Positions 26,801-41,800 of a stretch of DNA of 60,000 bases are shown one piece after another. The number at the start of each line of letters is the position of its first letter. Within the stretch, counting starts at the first letter, position 1. The translations under genes were made by a program, and so were the position numbers. The stretch is from Hydractinia symbiolongicarpus (Eukaryota; Cnidaria; Hydrozoa; Anthoathecata; Hydractiniidae), in assembly GCF_029227915.1 (NCBI RefSeq), contig NC_079889.1:1738001-1798000 (forward strand), in the 5' to 3' direction. The notes beneath the pieces are model-generated. The model saw nothing but the letters and a program-made list of their open reading frames with translations, did not search any database and was not told the origin of the DNA.

Positions 26801-29800
26801 TGTGAGCCAATATAAAAACCGGGGGGGTTGTAATCAAAAGCGTCATTATAATCGCACATATATTTTTAGTAATAACCCCCGTTTAAGCAAATGTCGTTAC
26901 TTTGTGAAACAAGCGATACGAATCACAAAATAGCGATGCGTAAAATATGTATACACATATTTAAAACGCCAACTACCTTATTTAACCCTACATGCATTTG
27001 CCAACCTATGAGGATAGGTTGATAAACTGGTAAATACAAAACCTAACCGCATTAGTGAAAAAGTGCAAAATCTTAAGAATCAATCAATTTTCAACAATTT
27101 CTCATTTTTTTACAAATATATTAACATTTGTAGACAAGTTTTAAAGATTTTTTTCATATGATATTAACTTGTTTTTTAAGATAGGTCAGCTTTGAATTAC
27201 TTGTAGAAAGTTTCGCAAGAAAAAAAGAGAAATTTAGGGCGTAAACTTTTGCAAGATTTTTTGTTTTATAGCATCTTTTCGAGAAAAAACTTTCTCTTGC
27301 TTTGATTTGGAATTGTTAAAAGCTTTACCCTAGTATACCTGAGCTTTTTTGGCCCTTGTAACCCTGAGGGGGGGGGGGCAGAAAGTCCCCGCGGGTCATA
27401 AATCCTGAACCACTTGTGCTTAAGAGATGAAACTTGGCTCAGTTGGAGAATGTCTTTGTAAAAACTTGATCCAGGTAAAAAAATAATTTGATGACGTCAT
27501 AGAGATTGCCCATTTTTTCAGTATGTTTTAATTTCTCACGTGTTACTAATGATACGGCCTTGACTCTTCGTAGATTTGTGGAATGAATACCAAAATATCT
27601 CTTTCATATGAAAAAAGTAATTTTAATAGCGTTATTGGTTTTAAAAATTACGTCATTTCGGCAAGAAAATTTCTTATTTTACCGACAAAGATAAAAAGAC
27701 CCGTTATACCAGAAATATTGATGCTCATGTCATTAAACATGGCATATATGTAGAACAGGGCATTTAAAGATAATCGAGGAAAGGAAAACAATATAATGAC
27801 GTCATTGGAATCCGAAATGACGTCAATATGCTGGATCGATATCTCCTTCTAATCTAATCTGCTTTTTGTTCTCAGTAACCAACATAAATGTAATAAATAT
27901 TTATATAGCCAATACAACATCTTATAACATTCTTACATGAATGTCAACGGTTCTCAAAATTCCAAAAAATTTACCCCCGTTCAAAAAATGCAATACCCCC
28001 AGCAAAGTACAAAATCTTTCCCAATTTTTTTTTTACATCAGAAGCAATAATAAAAGTTAGGAATAGTCAAAACATTTTAGCAGTAAAGTTATGCCTAGTC
28101 AAAGAGGCCGCGGGAATGATGCATTAATTGAATTTCCGCGCCCGAAGGCATAGGAAATTCTTTAAAACCGTCGTTTTTTTCTTTCGGAGCATTTTTTGAG
28201 AAAAAATCGACCCTGGGCTTTCACGTTGCCCGTCACAGATGTAAACTTCGTACCCAAGCTCCTTAACTACTGGGAAGATTCGTATTGACGTTTCAGGCTA
28301 AAATTGGTATTTGTTTTCGACAAAATTTGGCACATCTAACAAAAAAAGTATGCTGAACATAATGGTCACATAATAATTTTGATTTTAGTCACCTAAATGT
28401 CATTTTAGGCCAAAATTGGTCCAAAAATTAGAACTACTTTATTTTCAACAAAATTTGGCACAGTTAACAAATAAAGTATGCTGAACATGATGGTGACATC
28501 AAAATTTTGGTTTTTGTCATCTTAAATGTCATTTTAGGCCAAAATTGGTCCAAAAATTAAAACTACTTCATTTTCAACAAAAATTGGCAAAGTTAACAAA
28601 AAAAGTATGCTGAACATAATGGTGACATCAAAATTTTGATTTTTGTCACCTAAATGCCATTTTAGGCCAAAATTGGTCCAAAAATTAAAACCACTTCATT
28701 TTCGGCTAAATCTGGCACAGTTAACAAATAAAGTATGCTGAAAATGATTATGGTACAAAAGTTTGATTTTTTGTCACCTAAATGTCATTTCAGACCAAAA
28801 TTTATCCAAAAATTAAAACTGCTTTATTTTCGACAAAAATTGACACAGTTAATAAAAAAAGTATGCTGAAAATGATGGTCACATCAAAATTTTGATTTTT
28901 TGTCAACTAATGCCGTTTAAGACCATCAACGTTCAATTGCAAGACTTTCAACCATGAATGATAGGCTGTATTTTTTGTTAGCAATTTCTTTTAAAGTGTG
29001 AGTTTAATGACACGTTTCGTTTTGTTTGCGTTTGTTGTAAGATGTAATGTCACTGGTGTGCTTTATCTTCAGAGGTTCATGCACCAAACCCCTTTGAATG
29101 TTTGGCACAATAACACAACGAATTACCAGGTTTTCATCAAATATTTTGATAGCGCGCGGAAATTCTTAGAGCCCCCAGGGCTTCTTGTTTATTAATTAAT
29201 ATAAGCACTATTTATAGCTGTTAGCAATAATTATGTTCTTCCAGCATAATTTACGCATGCATACGAAGATAATAATCTACTGCATATTAAAAAAACGCGA
29301 TATAAACAAAAAAACGCCATATAAAAAAAACGTGATATAAATAAGTACGCAGGAACATTTCCGTGGTAATAGCAACGGAAAACTTTTAATCTTTGGATCA
29401 GAGACAGACAGACAAAAGTTACGATAATAAAGTTGTTTTGCTTTCTTTGTTGAGTTATATAAGTAGTAATTACCAAAACAACACAGGGAAAGAGAGCACC
29501 TACCTAAACCGTACGCTCCTCCAGATTGATGAATTTCACTCATCCCTCCACTTGAACCTATCTGTCCGCCGAGTGCAGTCGAACCCGCATACCCACCCAA
29601 TCCAGTGTTTCCAGCGGTACCGACTAAAGCGCCAGTCACGGCTCCACCACCCGCACCTTTGACACCAAAAACACCTGACCCCAATCCGTTCATTGCGCCA
29701 CCATGAGCGGTTCCACCCAGCCCATTGGCGTTAGCAGTACCAGTACCATGTGCGCCGAGGTCACCTAAATCTCCACTTAATGCTCCGGTAACTAAACGAA

Positions 29801-32800
29801 AATTTACAAAATCTTTAGTATTTGCATGTAAGCGTAAATAAAGAAGAACAATAATAAAATCTTGCACTTGAAAACCTCCTTTCTAGGAATTTATAATATA
29901 AAAAAGGAAGAAATACCTGCGTGATATTAAATCATGTGCTTCAAAGCACTTTATTTTTCTACAATAAAAAAAATTAACATACCGCCTGCCGATGTACCAG
30001 CCAGTCCTCCAGGACCACCCAAACCCGGTCTGCCACCAACACCACCGAGAATACCTCCTAGATCGCCAGTTTGTGCTGCTGCAAGATCTGGAACGATGTG
30101 ATTATCGCCCTGTGGACCTGATGTTATACAGATAAAAAAAACTTCATACTTAGCTAAACTCTACACAAAAAACACTGTAAAAAAAACCTTTTGAAGAAGA
30201 AACCTCGCCAGCCAAAAAAATCGCTATATCACAGAAAATAACTTTCGCTAAATGATCATTTCAATACTTTTCGCGAAAATTCACTTTTGGCATAGGTGTT
30301 GTTTATTATTTGTTTAACGAAAAAGGTTACCGTAAAACGTTGACGAGGTCTCCATACAGCACGCGAAGTTATCGTAAAATGACAAAAGCGATAAAAAGAT
30401 GATTTTGAATTGATTTAAATATTTTTAACGATTATTACGCGAAACATTAATCAATACAGAGGATTTTTTTTTTCATCCAACAAAATAAATTACAGAACAG
30501 AAGGAAAATTCATAAGAATAATTTTCGCAAATGGTGTTGTTTGACAGGAACACTTATTTCAAAGTTAATTTAAGGACGTGCTAAAGACTGGTTTTGCAAC
30601 AATCGTATGGTTTTTATAGCTACAATAATATCGTACAGCATGTAACGATAAAATAACGTGCGATAATATCGTACAGCATGTAACGATAAAATAACGTGTG
30701 GTGTTTTCATTGGTATAAACGTTGTTTATTGCAAGAAGTAGATAATGGAAACTCTCGTCTAAACCGAATTTTACTTACAGCTAATGGCTCATTATTTATT
30801 TAAACAATTGAGTCTAACAATGGTCTTTCAAGTATTTAGATAATACTACTCTTTATTGGTTAGATGTGCTCAACAGATATGTGCCCACCTACGCTTTCTA
30901 ACATAAACATTATATTTATCTTTTTAGGTTAATTACAATGTTCTTCTTCGCTTCTTTCTATTTGCATACAATGTTTTGAGTCACTGAATACCCCAATAAT
31001 ACAAAAACAATTTAATTGGGAACAATTTAATAACATGTTTATGTTCACTTACTCAAGACACTCTTAGAAAGATATTCTCCTTTGATAGGTCTAGACATCT
31101 TTCCATTCGGAAGTTGCATCCCAACGCTGCAACTATCATGACCAATGTCTTGTGCGCAGACGGCTTGGATGTAATAAGCTTTCCCTCCTCCCAATCGGAC
31201 AGTAATTGATGTTTGCTCTTCAGGGTATCTGAGTAGAAATAAATATGTATAAAATCTTTAGACCGGGGTATAACGAAGTAAGTCTTTCATTAAAACTTAA
31301 TTACATTCTTGGAGAAAAACTGAAACTACTTTGGAATTTATACTTATGAACTACTTAACAACTACATTGAGATCACGTCATTAATAACATTAACATAAAT
31401 TACAGGGGTATAGTGATTTAGTTTTTCGAAATTGATTTATAATCGCAGTAATTAATTTATGTACTATACTAAATCAATGCTCCAATCAAACAACTGCATT
31501 GAGATCACGTTATTCATAACATTAACATAAATTACGGGGTGTATATAACATGGTGAAAATGTACGCTGCTTATTTCACAGAGGCTTTCAAGGTGGACGTA
31601 TGTTATAGATATATTTTTATAATTCTGTGAAATATTTGTACTTTCATAAGATGATAAAAAGAAGTTTCTTTGAAGAATAAAGGTACAACAAAATGCTTAC
31701 AAGTGCATACAGTGAACTGGTAAGCGTAAATGAAGATGGTACTCGCCTGGTCATGATTAAAGACGATGAAACAGGAAGTGCATACAGTGAACTGGTATTT
31801 ACAACCACAGCACGTACAGGTATGTACTTGCAAAGCGTGAACGAAGATGGTACTCGCGTGGTCATGATTAAAGACGATGAAACAGGAAGTGGCAGTGAAC
31901 TGGTATTTACAACCACAGCACTTACAGGTATGTACTTTCAAAGCGTGAAGGAAGATGGTACTAGCGTGGTCATGATTAAAGACGATACAACAGGAAGTGC
32001 AAACAGTGAACTGGTATTTACAACTACAGCACGTACAGATATGTACTTGCAAAGCGTGAATGAAAATGGTACTCGCGTGGTCATGATTAAAGACGATGAA
32101 ACAGGAAGTGGATACAGTGAACTGGTATTTACAACCACAGCACGTACAGATATGTACTTGCAAAGCGTGAACGAAGATGGTACTCGCGTGGTCATGATTA
32201 AAGACGATGAAACAGGAAGTGGCAGTGAACTGGTATTTACAACTACAGCACGTACAGATATGTACTTGCAAAGCGTGAATGAAGATGGTACTCGCGTGGT
32301 CATGATTAAAGACGATGAAACAGGAAGTGGATACAGTGAACTGGTATTTACAACCACAGCACGTACAGATATGTACTTGCAAAGCGTGAACGAAGATGGT
32401 ACTCGCGTGGTCATGATTAAAGACGATGAAACAGGAAGTGGCAGTGAACTGGTATTTACAACTACAGCACGTACAGATATGTACTTGCAAAGCGTGAATG
32501 AAAATGGTACTCGCGTGGTCATGATTAAAGACGATACAACAGGAAGTGCAAACAGCGAACTGGTATTTACAACTACAGCACGTACAGATATGTACTTGCA
32601 AAGCGTGAATGAAGATGGTACTCGCGTGGTCATGATTAAAGACGATGAAACAGGAAGTGGATACAGTGAACTGGTATTTACAACCACAGCACGTACAGAT
32701 ATGTACTTGCAAAGCGTGAATGAAGATGGTACTCGCGTGGTCATGATTAAAGACGATGAAACAGGAAGTGGATACAGTGAACTGGTATTTACAACCACAG

Positions 32801-35800
32801 CACGTACAGACATGTACTTTCAAAGCGTGAACGAAGATTGTACTAGCGTGGTCTTTTTAGATTTAGATCCATAATGACATTTTTTAAGTATTTGACGTAC
32901 TTGCACTAAAAACTGTTTGTTCTGTTCGCGCAAAGACTAACAGAATTACAGGGCCGTCGCAACAGGAGGGTAGGTGGAGGGGCCCTTTTACTCCCGCGGC
33001 TTTCCCACTTTTTGCTCAATAATGCTTTTTTAAAAATCAGGTATCACTATTAAATGATTTTAAGGATTCAAATAATCATTTATATACGTTAGAAAAATAG
33101 CTGGTAGCTCATTATATTGTTAGTAACAACGCAATTAATTTTCCGATGTAATTAATTAAGCCATTGTAATTTGTGTAAAAACTCCTTCTATTGTGGGAAA
33201 AATAAAGAATTTCCTGATCCAAATGGAAAGTAGACTGGTTTCAAATTATTTGTTGATATACAACGGGACTTAGCATTTTCAAACAATAACAATAGCGAAA
33301 AAGCGAAATAAAAAAGACGAAGAGATCAAAAAATTGAAATGAGCGTAAAATACGTCTAGATCTCCATCGCAGATGTTGTTTTGATTTTGACGTGGCGATT
33401 ACTGTTGTCAATTTTTATGTTAGAAAAGGGATGTAAATTCAAAGAATTTCAATTTTTCAAAATATGTAGGGTTTGTAAAAGATATTTCCGAAGAAGAAAA
33501 AAAGAGCCTCTCGCAAAAAGGCATAGATTAGAAATAAAAACGCAAAGGAATTTTAGAGGAATAAATAAAACTGACTTATCGAATTATAAAAAAAAACTTT
33601 AGAGCGTACTTGTCCCACTGGTTGTGATCAGACCATCTTCGTTGAGATATAACCTTACGTAGATGTTCTTTGCTTTCATCTGGACTCATGTACACATCGC
33701 ACGAATCATCACAAGCACTATAACAACAAGAAGAGAATCCAGAATTACAATCGTGGATAAAATAATTTGAAACAAAAGGCGAGGTAGAAAGCGTTTTATA
33801 TTTGCTAGTGCCGTTCTACGGGGCTCCCGCACAATACTAATTTCAGGGTCCATAAAGGTCAAGGTGGTGATGTCAGCAACAATTAACACATGTATTTAAA
33901 TTTTTTTCACGGCATGGAATGTTTTATTAATGTTGCATTTCGCATGTTTTTTTTGCGCATGCGCACATTATGTATGCGCACGTGTTTGTTGGCTATCAGT
34001 TCCAAAATTCTGTTTATCGTGTAACGATCAATTTTATACGAAAAAACCAATATGTTAAATTCAGAATTATTATTCAAAACATTAATTAATATTATTCAGT
34101 CGTTCAAAGTTCAAGGTTTTATTTTTTACATCGTGGAGTTAACATTACTAAAAAATCCAATTAACAACAGAACAACGATAAAAGAACAATAAAAGCGCTC
34201 GTAATTAACGCTGTGGTTGGACTTACCTAAAGAAAGTATATTCACCATCCATGGGTGCAACAAGCCACGCCCATAACATTTGTCCAAAATGGTAGCCGGA
34301 ATCTGTGGGTGCATCCATAATATACAATGAATCGCTTTCGTCGGGTTCATCCGGGTATCGACGACAACGATAGAGTGCTTCCATGGACGTTTCACCGTGC
34401 TCTTCTTCGCGGATAATATCATAGTACATCCAGCGATTAACACCAGGCGAAGCTAAAGTAAGCAACATAGAAGAATACGTTTTTATTACACTATTCGGTA
34501 GGACTGTCAGTTGATAAAGTTGAAATTAAAAATGTGTACAGCGAAATTTAATTCTGCGAAATAGTTATACAATTTTTTCCCTACATTCAATTTTCTTTCC
34601 TTTTAAATGCTTCTTTATGAAAGATACTAAGAAACATTGTTGGTCATTTATAAAAATTAATTTCCGCTAAAGTCTGCAACTTTTATCACCTGCAAAAATT
34701 AACACAAAAAACCTGCTTATAATATTTCTTGTGAAACTCTCTGACAAATAGTATCTTTAAGACGTTTAAGGATGTCTTGATCACCATGGCAACATCAAGA
34801 TGACAACAAAGAAGAGATGTCATTATTGAACTAGTTCCGTGATTAAAGTATTTGAAGCAAATTTACATATCAAAAACTTACGAAGCAAGCTTCCGCGTTG
34901 TTTGTTACCCTGCGTTAACATCAGTCCTCTTTTAGTCGAGTTGTCTTCCTTGATATCACCAACTGAGTAATTCTGGGAAACGCTACTGGTGTTGGCAGGG
35001 GTTGGTTTTAAGCGAGTTTGAAGTTTAACATTCGATCTTTCGTGTAGATGGTTCACAAAATCCGTTTTTGTACCATTCGCAAGGCGGTGTATTCGAGATT
35101 TTATTATTTTTTTTCGCATTTTGCTTCGTTTATCGACATGTTTCGACGGCGGGTTATAGTCGTAAACGATTATTTTTGCTTGGTTATTCCCTTTTGAGAA
35201 ATCCAACACAACTTTTCGCGAGTCGCCGAATTTGCGTTTCAAACTAATTGCTTGGTCATCATTGATCAGCGATTTTAATTCTTCAGCATTTCCTGAATCA
35301 AATTTATCGTCCACATCAAGCAAGATAGGTTCGCTCTCTCGCGGTAACATCTTAGCGAATGGTTGAATATCAATGTTTGGACTCGCTTGTTTGTAATTTT
35401 GATCATGTTTTGTGCCATCGTTGTATTCAAATGAGGCATCATCAATATGGTTTTCTTTATACTTTGTGTAGATTTTTTTCAGGTCATCATTCGACAGGTC
35501 GTGTTGTTTTGTTGATGTTGGCACGTCATGGAAATTTCTTAAGGCGCCGGTTTGATCATCATGTTTCTCTTCTTCTTTTTTCGGTCTTTCGTTCAATGGC
35601 TCGACCATTAATCTCGATGTATCAACACCGCTTACTATGAACAAATCAGTAAGAAAAAAAAGTAAACGAGAAACGCACAAGTTTTTTCATAATTCACACA
35701 TGGAAAAGTTTTTCTACATCAAAACACAAGCAATGAAGTTCCAAAATTTAACCTCTCCTGGGAGCAATCGAGTTGATTGGATCAAGAAATTTTCCCGGAA

Positions 35801-38800
35801 AGCAACGGGCTTTTTAGGTTTCGTCCCAACATAAAAACAGTTTTATAATTGTCAATACGCAGTACTTGATCTTCTGGCGGCAAAAGATTGACGTCAATAG
35901 TTTGGCGGCAAAAGTTTGACGCCAATAGTTTGGCGGCAATAGTTTAGCGGCAATAGTCGGCAGCAATAGCCGAAACTAAGCGTAAATAAAATTGTCGCCA
36001 TGACATCAAGCCGTAAGAATCATGGCTAAGTCATATCGATCTGTTAGATTAAAAATGTTAGCTTTTAGCTGTTAGATTTTTAGAATGATGTAAGCATAAA
36101 CACAAAATTCATCCCTACCACACGAAATTTTGCTGCTTTTAAGAACCCGCTACTGATTCAAGGAGGAAATATTCCCTCACACTTTTTTCTGTGCGATAAA
36201 CATTAAAATTGTTGCGTCGTGTACAATAAACCAAAACGGGAGTTTGTTTACTTTTTTGTTTAGACTTTAACCAGTCGCTACAGAAAAATAGCGCACGGAC
36301 ATGTGGTCGATATAAGCCAATAAAAACTACCGATATAAAGAAGACATTACACTGTTAGGTACATATATGATAGTACCTGTCCGTAACATCATCTTTGGTA
36401 TGGGCATCAACTTCTGACCGCTTGGTAGTTGCACACCAAGTTCAAGATGGTCGTCCCCAAGCTCATCTACCATGTTTGCTTCTATATAATACAATTTATC
36501 TTTTCGCAGTGTTACCTGATCCGAGCTTTGCTCTGAAGGATACCTGCAATGAAAGGAAAAAGTAAATTTTGATGTTGGTAAAAACGGCTTGTTAGTAAGC
36601 TCTTTCTTTGCAACCTTCGCTTTGTATTTTCTTCATAGATCGACTTCAAGGGCCGACGTAATAAGGTTTAAACAAGCCGACGTAATTAACAGCGACAATA
36701 ATGTTTTTATAATGTTTTTTCTAAATTTTACGAAAGGGTTATGAAAGAACAAATAACCGCTTATATGGAATCAAAATTGTCGATTTTTCTCTCCGCCTAT
36801 AGGAAATGCTATAGTACCCAACAAGTACTAATTCGCTTAATAGAGGAATGGATGAGTAAACTTGATAAGAATTATGTGGTGGGTGCGATCTTGATGGTTC
36901 TTTCAAAAGCTTTTGACTGTGTACCACATGACTTACTAATTGCGAAACTAGCTGCTTATGGATTTGACAATAAGTCTCTTCAATTCATTCTATCTTATCT
37001 TACTGATAGAGAGCAAGCCACTCGAATAAATGGGATCTATAGTCTATTTCAAATTATCTTATCTGGTGTACCACAAGGTTCTATTTTGGGACCTATCATA
37101 TTCAATATATTTATAAATGATTTGTTTCTTTTTATAGAAAAATATAAGCTACATAATTACGCTGATGATAACACAATATCCAACTTCTCAAATTCTATTC
37201 CTAATTTGATAAATACTTTAGAAAACGAAGCTAAAACTGCCCTCTCCTGGTTAAAAGAGAATAAAATGATTGCAAACCCTGAAAAGTTTCACTCGATAAT
37301 TCTGACAAAGAATAAGGCAGATAATTTAGGTCTAAAATTTAATATAGGAAATAAAACTATTGAAAGTGAAAATAACGTGAAATTACTAGGTGTGACTATA
37401 GACAATAAATTAAATTTTGACAGACACGTTAGTGATTTGTGTCGCAAAGCATCAGCCCAACTAAATGCCTTATTTCGATTTAGAAGTTTCTTATCCTTTC
37501 AAGCAAAATATATTTTAGTTCAAAGTTTTATCTACGCAAATTTCAATTATTGTTCCCTTATATGGCATTTTTCTTCTTCTAAATCTTTATCTAAAGTCGA
37601 AATGATACAAAAACGAGCATTAAGATTTCTGTATAATGATACGGTAAGTACATACGAAAATTTACTTAAAAATTCCAGCAAGAGTCACATGAATGTAAAT
37701 CGCTTACGGTCATTGTGTATAGAAATCTCTAAAACTATAAATAACAGCAGCCCTCTTTTTATGAAAGATATATTTTGTTTAAATGATAACGGTAGGACAG
37801 TCAGAGAACAAAATACAAATAATTTGGTAGTCTCAAGGAAAAGGACCGCGACTTTTGGAACTAATAGCTTATCAGCCCTGGGACCAAAGATTTGGAATAA
37901 CCTACCATCACATTTGAAACGATGTGACAACCTTAAAGTTTTTAAAAGCATGATTAAAATGTGGGACGGATCTAAATGTAACTGTGATGAATGTAAGGTC
38001 CCTTTATAGAACTTTGTTGTTATTATTGTTTATATATATAAAAAAATGATTTTATTTAATTGTAAACATAAAAAAAATTTAGTCGATTTAGATTAGTTTT
38101 CTTAATTACTTTTTTTTTGGAAACTATTGTAAATATGTGAATAATCGACTTTAAATAAATTGAAAAGAAAAAGAAAAAAAGAAAAAAAAAGAACAAGAGT
38201 TGACGTTATAAACACTGAAAAAAGTCGACGTCAAAAAAACGAGAATGAACGACATTAGAAATACCGATGAAATCAGACGTAATATAGAGTCCGCAAATTA
38301 AGACCACATGAAAAATTCACGACTGTTCCATAATTCACTCACTACATATATTGTATGTCATGCCTAATGATAAATCAAGTTTAAAATGCGCTTAGATGCA
38401 GAAAGAAGTAGTCTTACATATCAAATTCATCATGTTTTGACGGTTGAACTTGAGATATGATTTTGCTGATATGACTTGCTTTATCGTCCATACTCAGATA
38501 CACCTCACACATATCATCGCATGAACTGAAAAACTTGTAATCACCATCTGCAGGTGGGTGAAAGTAACCTCGCACGCGCTGACCATAATGGTCTCCAACG
38601 TTCATCGGTGTATCAAAATCTTGTATGATGGAAGTTTTATCTGGTTTTGTTGGGTATTTGTTGTTGTGGTAAAGACTTCGTATGTCACCGCTAATGATGT
38701 TTTCAATGCCGGTGTACACTTCACGAATTAATCCTGGTGGATTATCAACTAAAAAGAAGAAGAAAATGTGAAAAAGTCTTCACGATACGACAGAAAGTCG

Positions 38801-41800
38801 AACAAATTACCCAGCTTTCCAAGAGACACCCTAACGTTAAAAGTACCTACTTTTATAAAAGCTTAACATAATAGTATTGATTTCGCGGTCGGATAATTTC
38901 GTGGTCGCAAAAAGTTACATATCGCGGGTAACAACTTTCCCAAATGATTCTTTGCAAAAGATCTTGCGGAAATTAATATTTGCGGAAGGCGAACGAATTT
39001 TATTAAATGTTTTTAAAGAAAAAACCTGTTTATTCACACAAATACACTTTTAGTTTGATTTTGTTGACAGCATTCCATTCTTCTTTTTCATGTGAATGAA
39101 ATTTTTCTTCTTTTCAGTCCCGGGGTAAAGATTTTACAGATTATTAACTATTTTGTGAGTTTTTTTAACAGGTATTAAATTTCGCAAAAATAATTACCCG
39201 CAAAAATGGGTAGCATTGAGTATTAAAAATGCCATGAATGCCAGTCATTATTAGCCCTTCATTTACTTATAAGATATTATAAAGGTTTTCCAGGATGCAA
39301 ATCTGCAGTAACCAGATAACAACAACAAAATCGTATTTTTTTTCTACTAGATTGAAATTTTATGTTTTACCACTGGCTTCTACTTCTTCCTCACTCTTCA
39401 CTTTGTACATGTGGGCACCAGTGGGTATCTGTACTCTCTCTTCAGCGCTACTGTCTGACGTATGAACAATCTTATGAAGAATATCTAAAAAACAGTTAAA
39501 AAAGGGATTTATATAAATCAGGTGATTGTTCTTTTATCTGCCATAAGTTGTTTAATTTTCGCGAAATTTGCGAATTTTAACCAACTTACGAAAATTCCGG
39601 AAAGTTCCATTCGCAAAATACATTTTGGCAAAATAAGTAGACATAACTTACTCGCTAAATTTAATATTCGCAGAAATTTTTGAGAAATCCAAAAAAACGT
39701 TTTTCTTTTTTTGTTCGGTAATTTTCATTTGACAAAAAAAATTATCAGACTTTTAAATAAATAGGCCTGAAATAAATAAAAAGTCCGCAAAAATAATTTA
39801 AAACTTGCGAAAAATTTGCGAAAAATTATCTTAACAAATTATCTCTGCATGACTATCTCGTTAATCTGTTAAAGTTAACTGCGCAAAATGAATTTTAAGT
39901 CTTGGCGAAAATTATTGCTTAGGATTTTGCGCGGCAGAGTACAGTGGTCATCAAAATGTAAAACAAAGAAAACGTAATCTCGCAAATACTTACTTTTTAA
40001 GATGGTAACGTATTCAACCTTTCTTCCTGGTATTAAATGATCTTGACTGCGTTTCTCTGTAACAAAATAGAATATAATGCACAGACATTACAACAAACAT
40101 CGACGTAGCAGTAACCGAACCAAACTTTGTTTTGTATCGAAAAACGTATTGGTTAAGTAATGAAAAACTTAGACTTATGGGAATTAAGCATGTAGCAAAG
40201 TTAGCCGATTGCAATTAGCGCACAGATAACTCAAGGGACTAAGAAACGGAAAGAGAAACATCAGTTTGATCCCGTATAGTGGCCGTTCCCCGCGTTATTA
40301 TTTTGGTCAGGCTGATGTTTAGTACGCATGCGTGAATTACCAAATATGACACAATGTGGCGAACTAAGACTATCATCTTTAAAGAGGAAAGAAAAATATC
40401 CTACCTGCTGCTTCGCGTGATGCAATCTGCTGAGCGATGTATTTTAACAAATGCTTGCTTTTCTCGATTCGTTGTTTTCTTTTTTCTTCCAGTTCATTTT
40501 CCTCTTCTTCTTTAGTTTTAAACTCAGTGAAAGATAATGGAAATGTAACTGAAAAAAAAAATTCATATCTTACTGGATAATACGTTTCGAATCTCACACC
40601 CAACTGAATAACACATAACATTCTTACATCAAACTTAATAACACATATGGATTCTCACATCAAACTCGATAACACATTTTGATTCTCACACTCAACTCGG
40701 TAACACATATCGATTCTCACACGCAACTGGATAACATATATCGATTCTCACACGCCACTGGATAACACATATCGATTCTCATACGCCACTGGATAACACA
40801 TTTCGATCCTTACACAACTCGATAACACATATCGATTCTCATGTTCCACTCGATTAAACGTATTGGTTTTTACGCCTTACTCGTTATACATACCAATTCG
40901 AACATTCTGTTCAATAACATTATCGGTTCTCACATATTTCGCGATAGGAAATATCGATTCTCACACCTCACTCGATTCGGGCAACTCACTTGAAAACACA
41001 CCACTTCTCACATCCCACTCTATAATACATACTGATGCTTTTCTGAATTTATTATCTTCTCACGCTCTACTCGATAACACATATCAGGGCTCACACCCAA
41101 CTCGATCATACAAACCTATATTCCACATCGCATTTGATAATACATATCGGCTCTCAAATTGTTCGCAATAATAGATTTCATTTATCTCACCTCAGTTATT
41201 ATTCCACTCTCAAAACTCGATAATACATACGCACACTTACGAATTCCAAATTTCACTCGATAAAAAACACACTCGAATTCCTATATCTCACTCGATAATA
41301 CACACACACACACACACACCAATTCCCATATCTCATTCCATAATACATACCGATTCTCTTCTGACTTAAATATCTTTTCGGTATAGGCTTCCATACTTTA
41401 CCATCAGGAAATCTCACACCAATCGATACATGATCTCGTCCAGTGGATTCAGACATTAACGATTCGATATAATAGCCATGACCTGCTATTAAACTTACAG
41501 CATTTGATGTCTGTTGATCAGGATGTCTAAAATAGTTTTATCGTCTATTTTTAAAAAATATTATAACATTTTCAAGATCTACTTCAGCACGTTCATTAAA
41601 CTTTGCAAAATCGCTTTTCAAGTGTTTACCCAAGGGGGGTGTTTATTTTGCATTTATTGTATTTACAATAAACAACTATGCAGATTTTAAACAACCATCT
41701 CAAAAACTATTTAAACAAGAAGTCGAGAAAAAAGATCTAATGGCTAAAAGACCAATCGCAGAAGAGCATTTTGAGACCGTGCTTAGGCTAGGAAACATGA

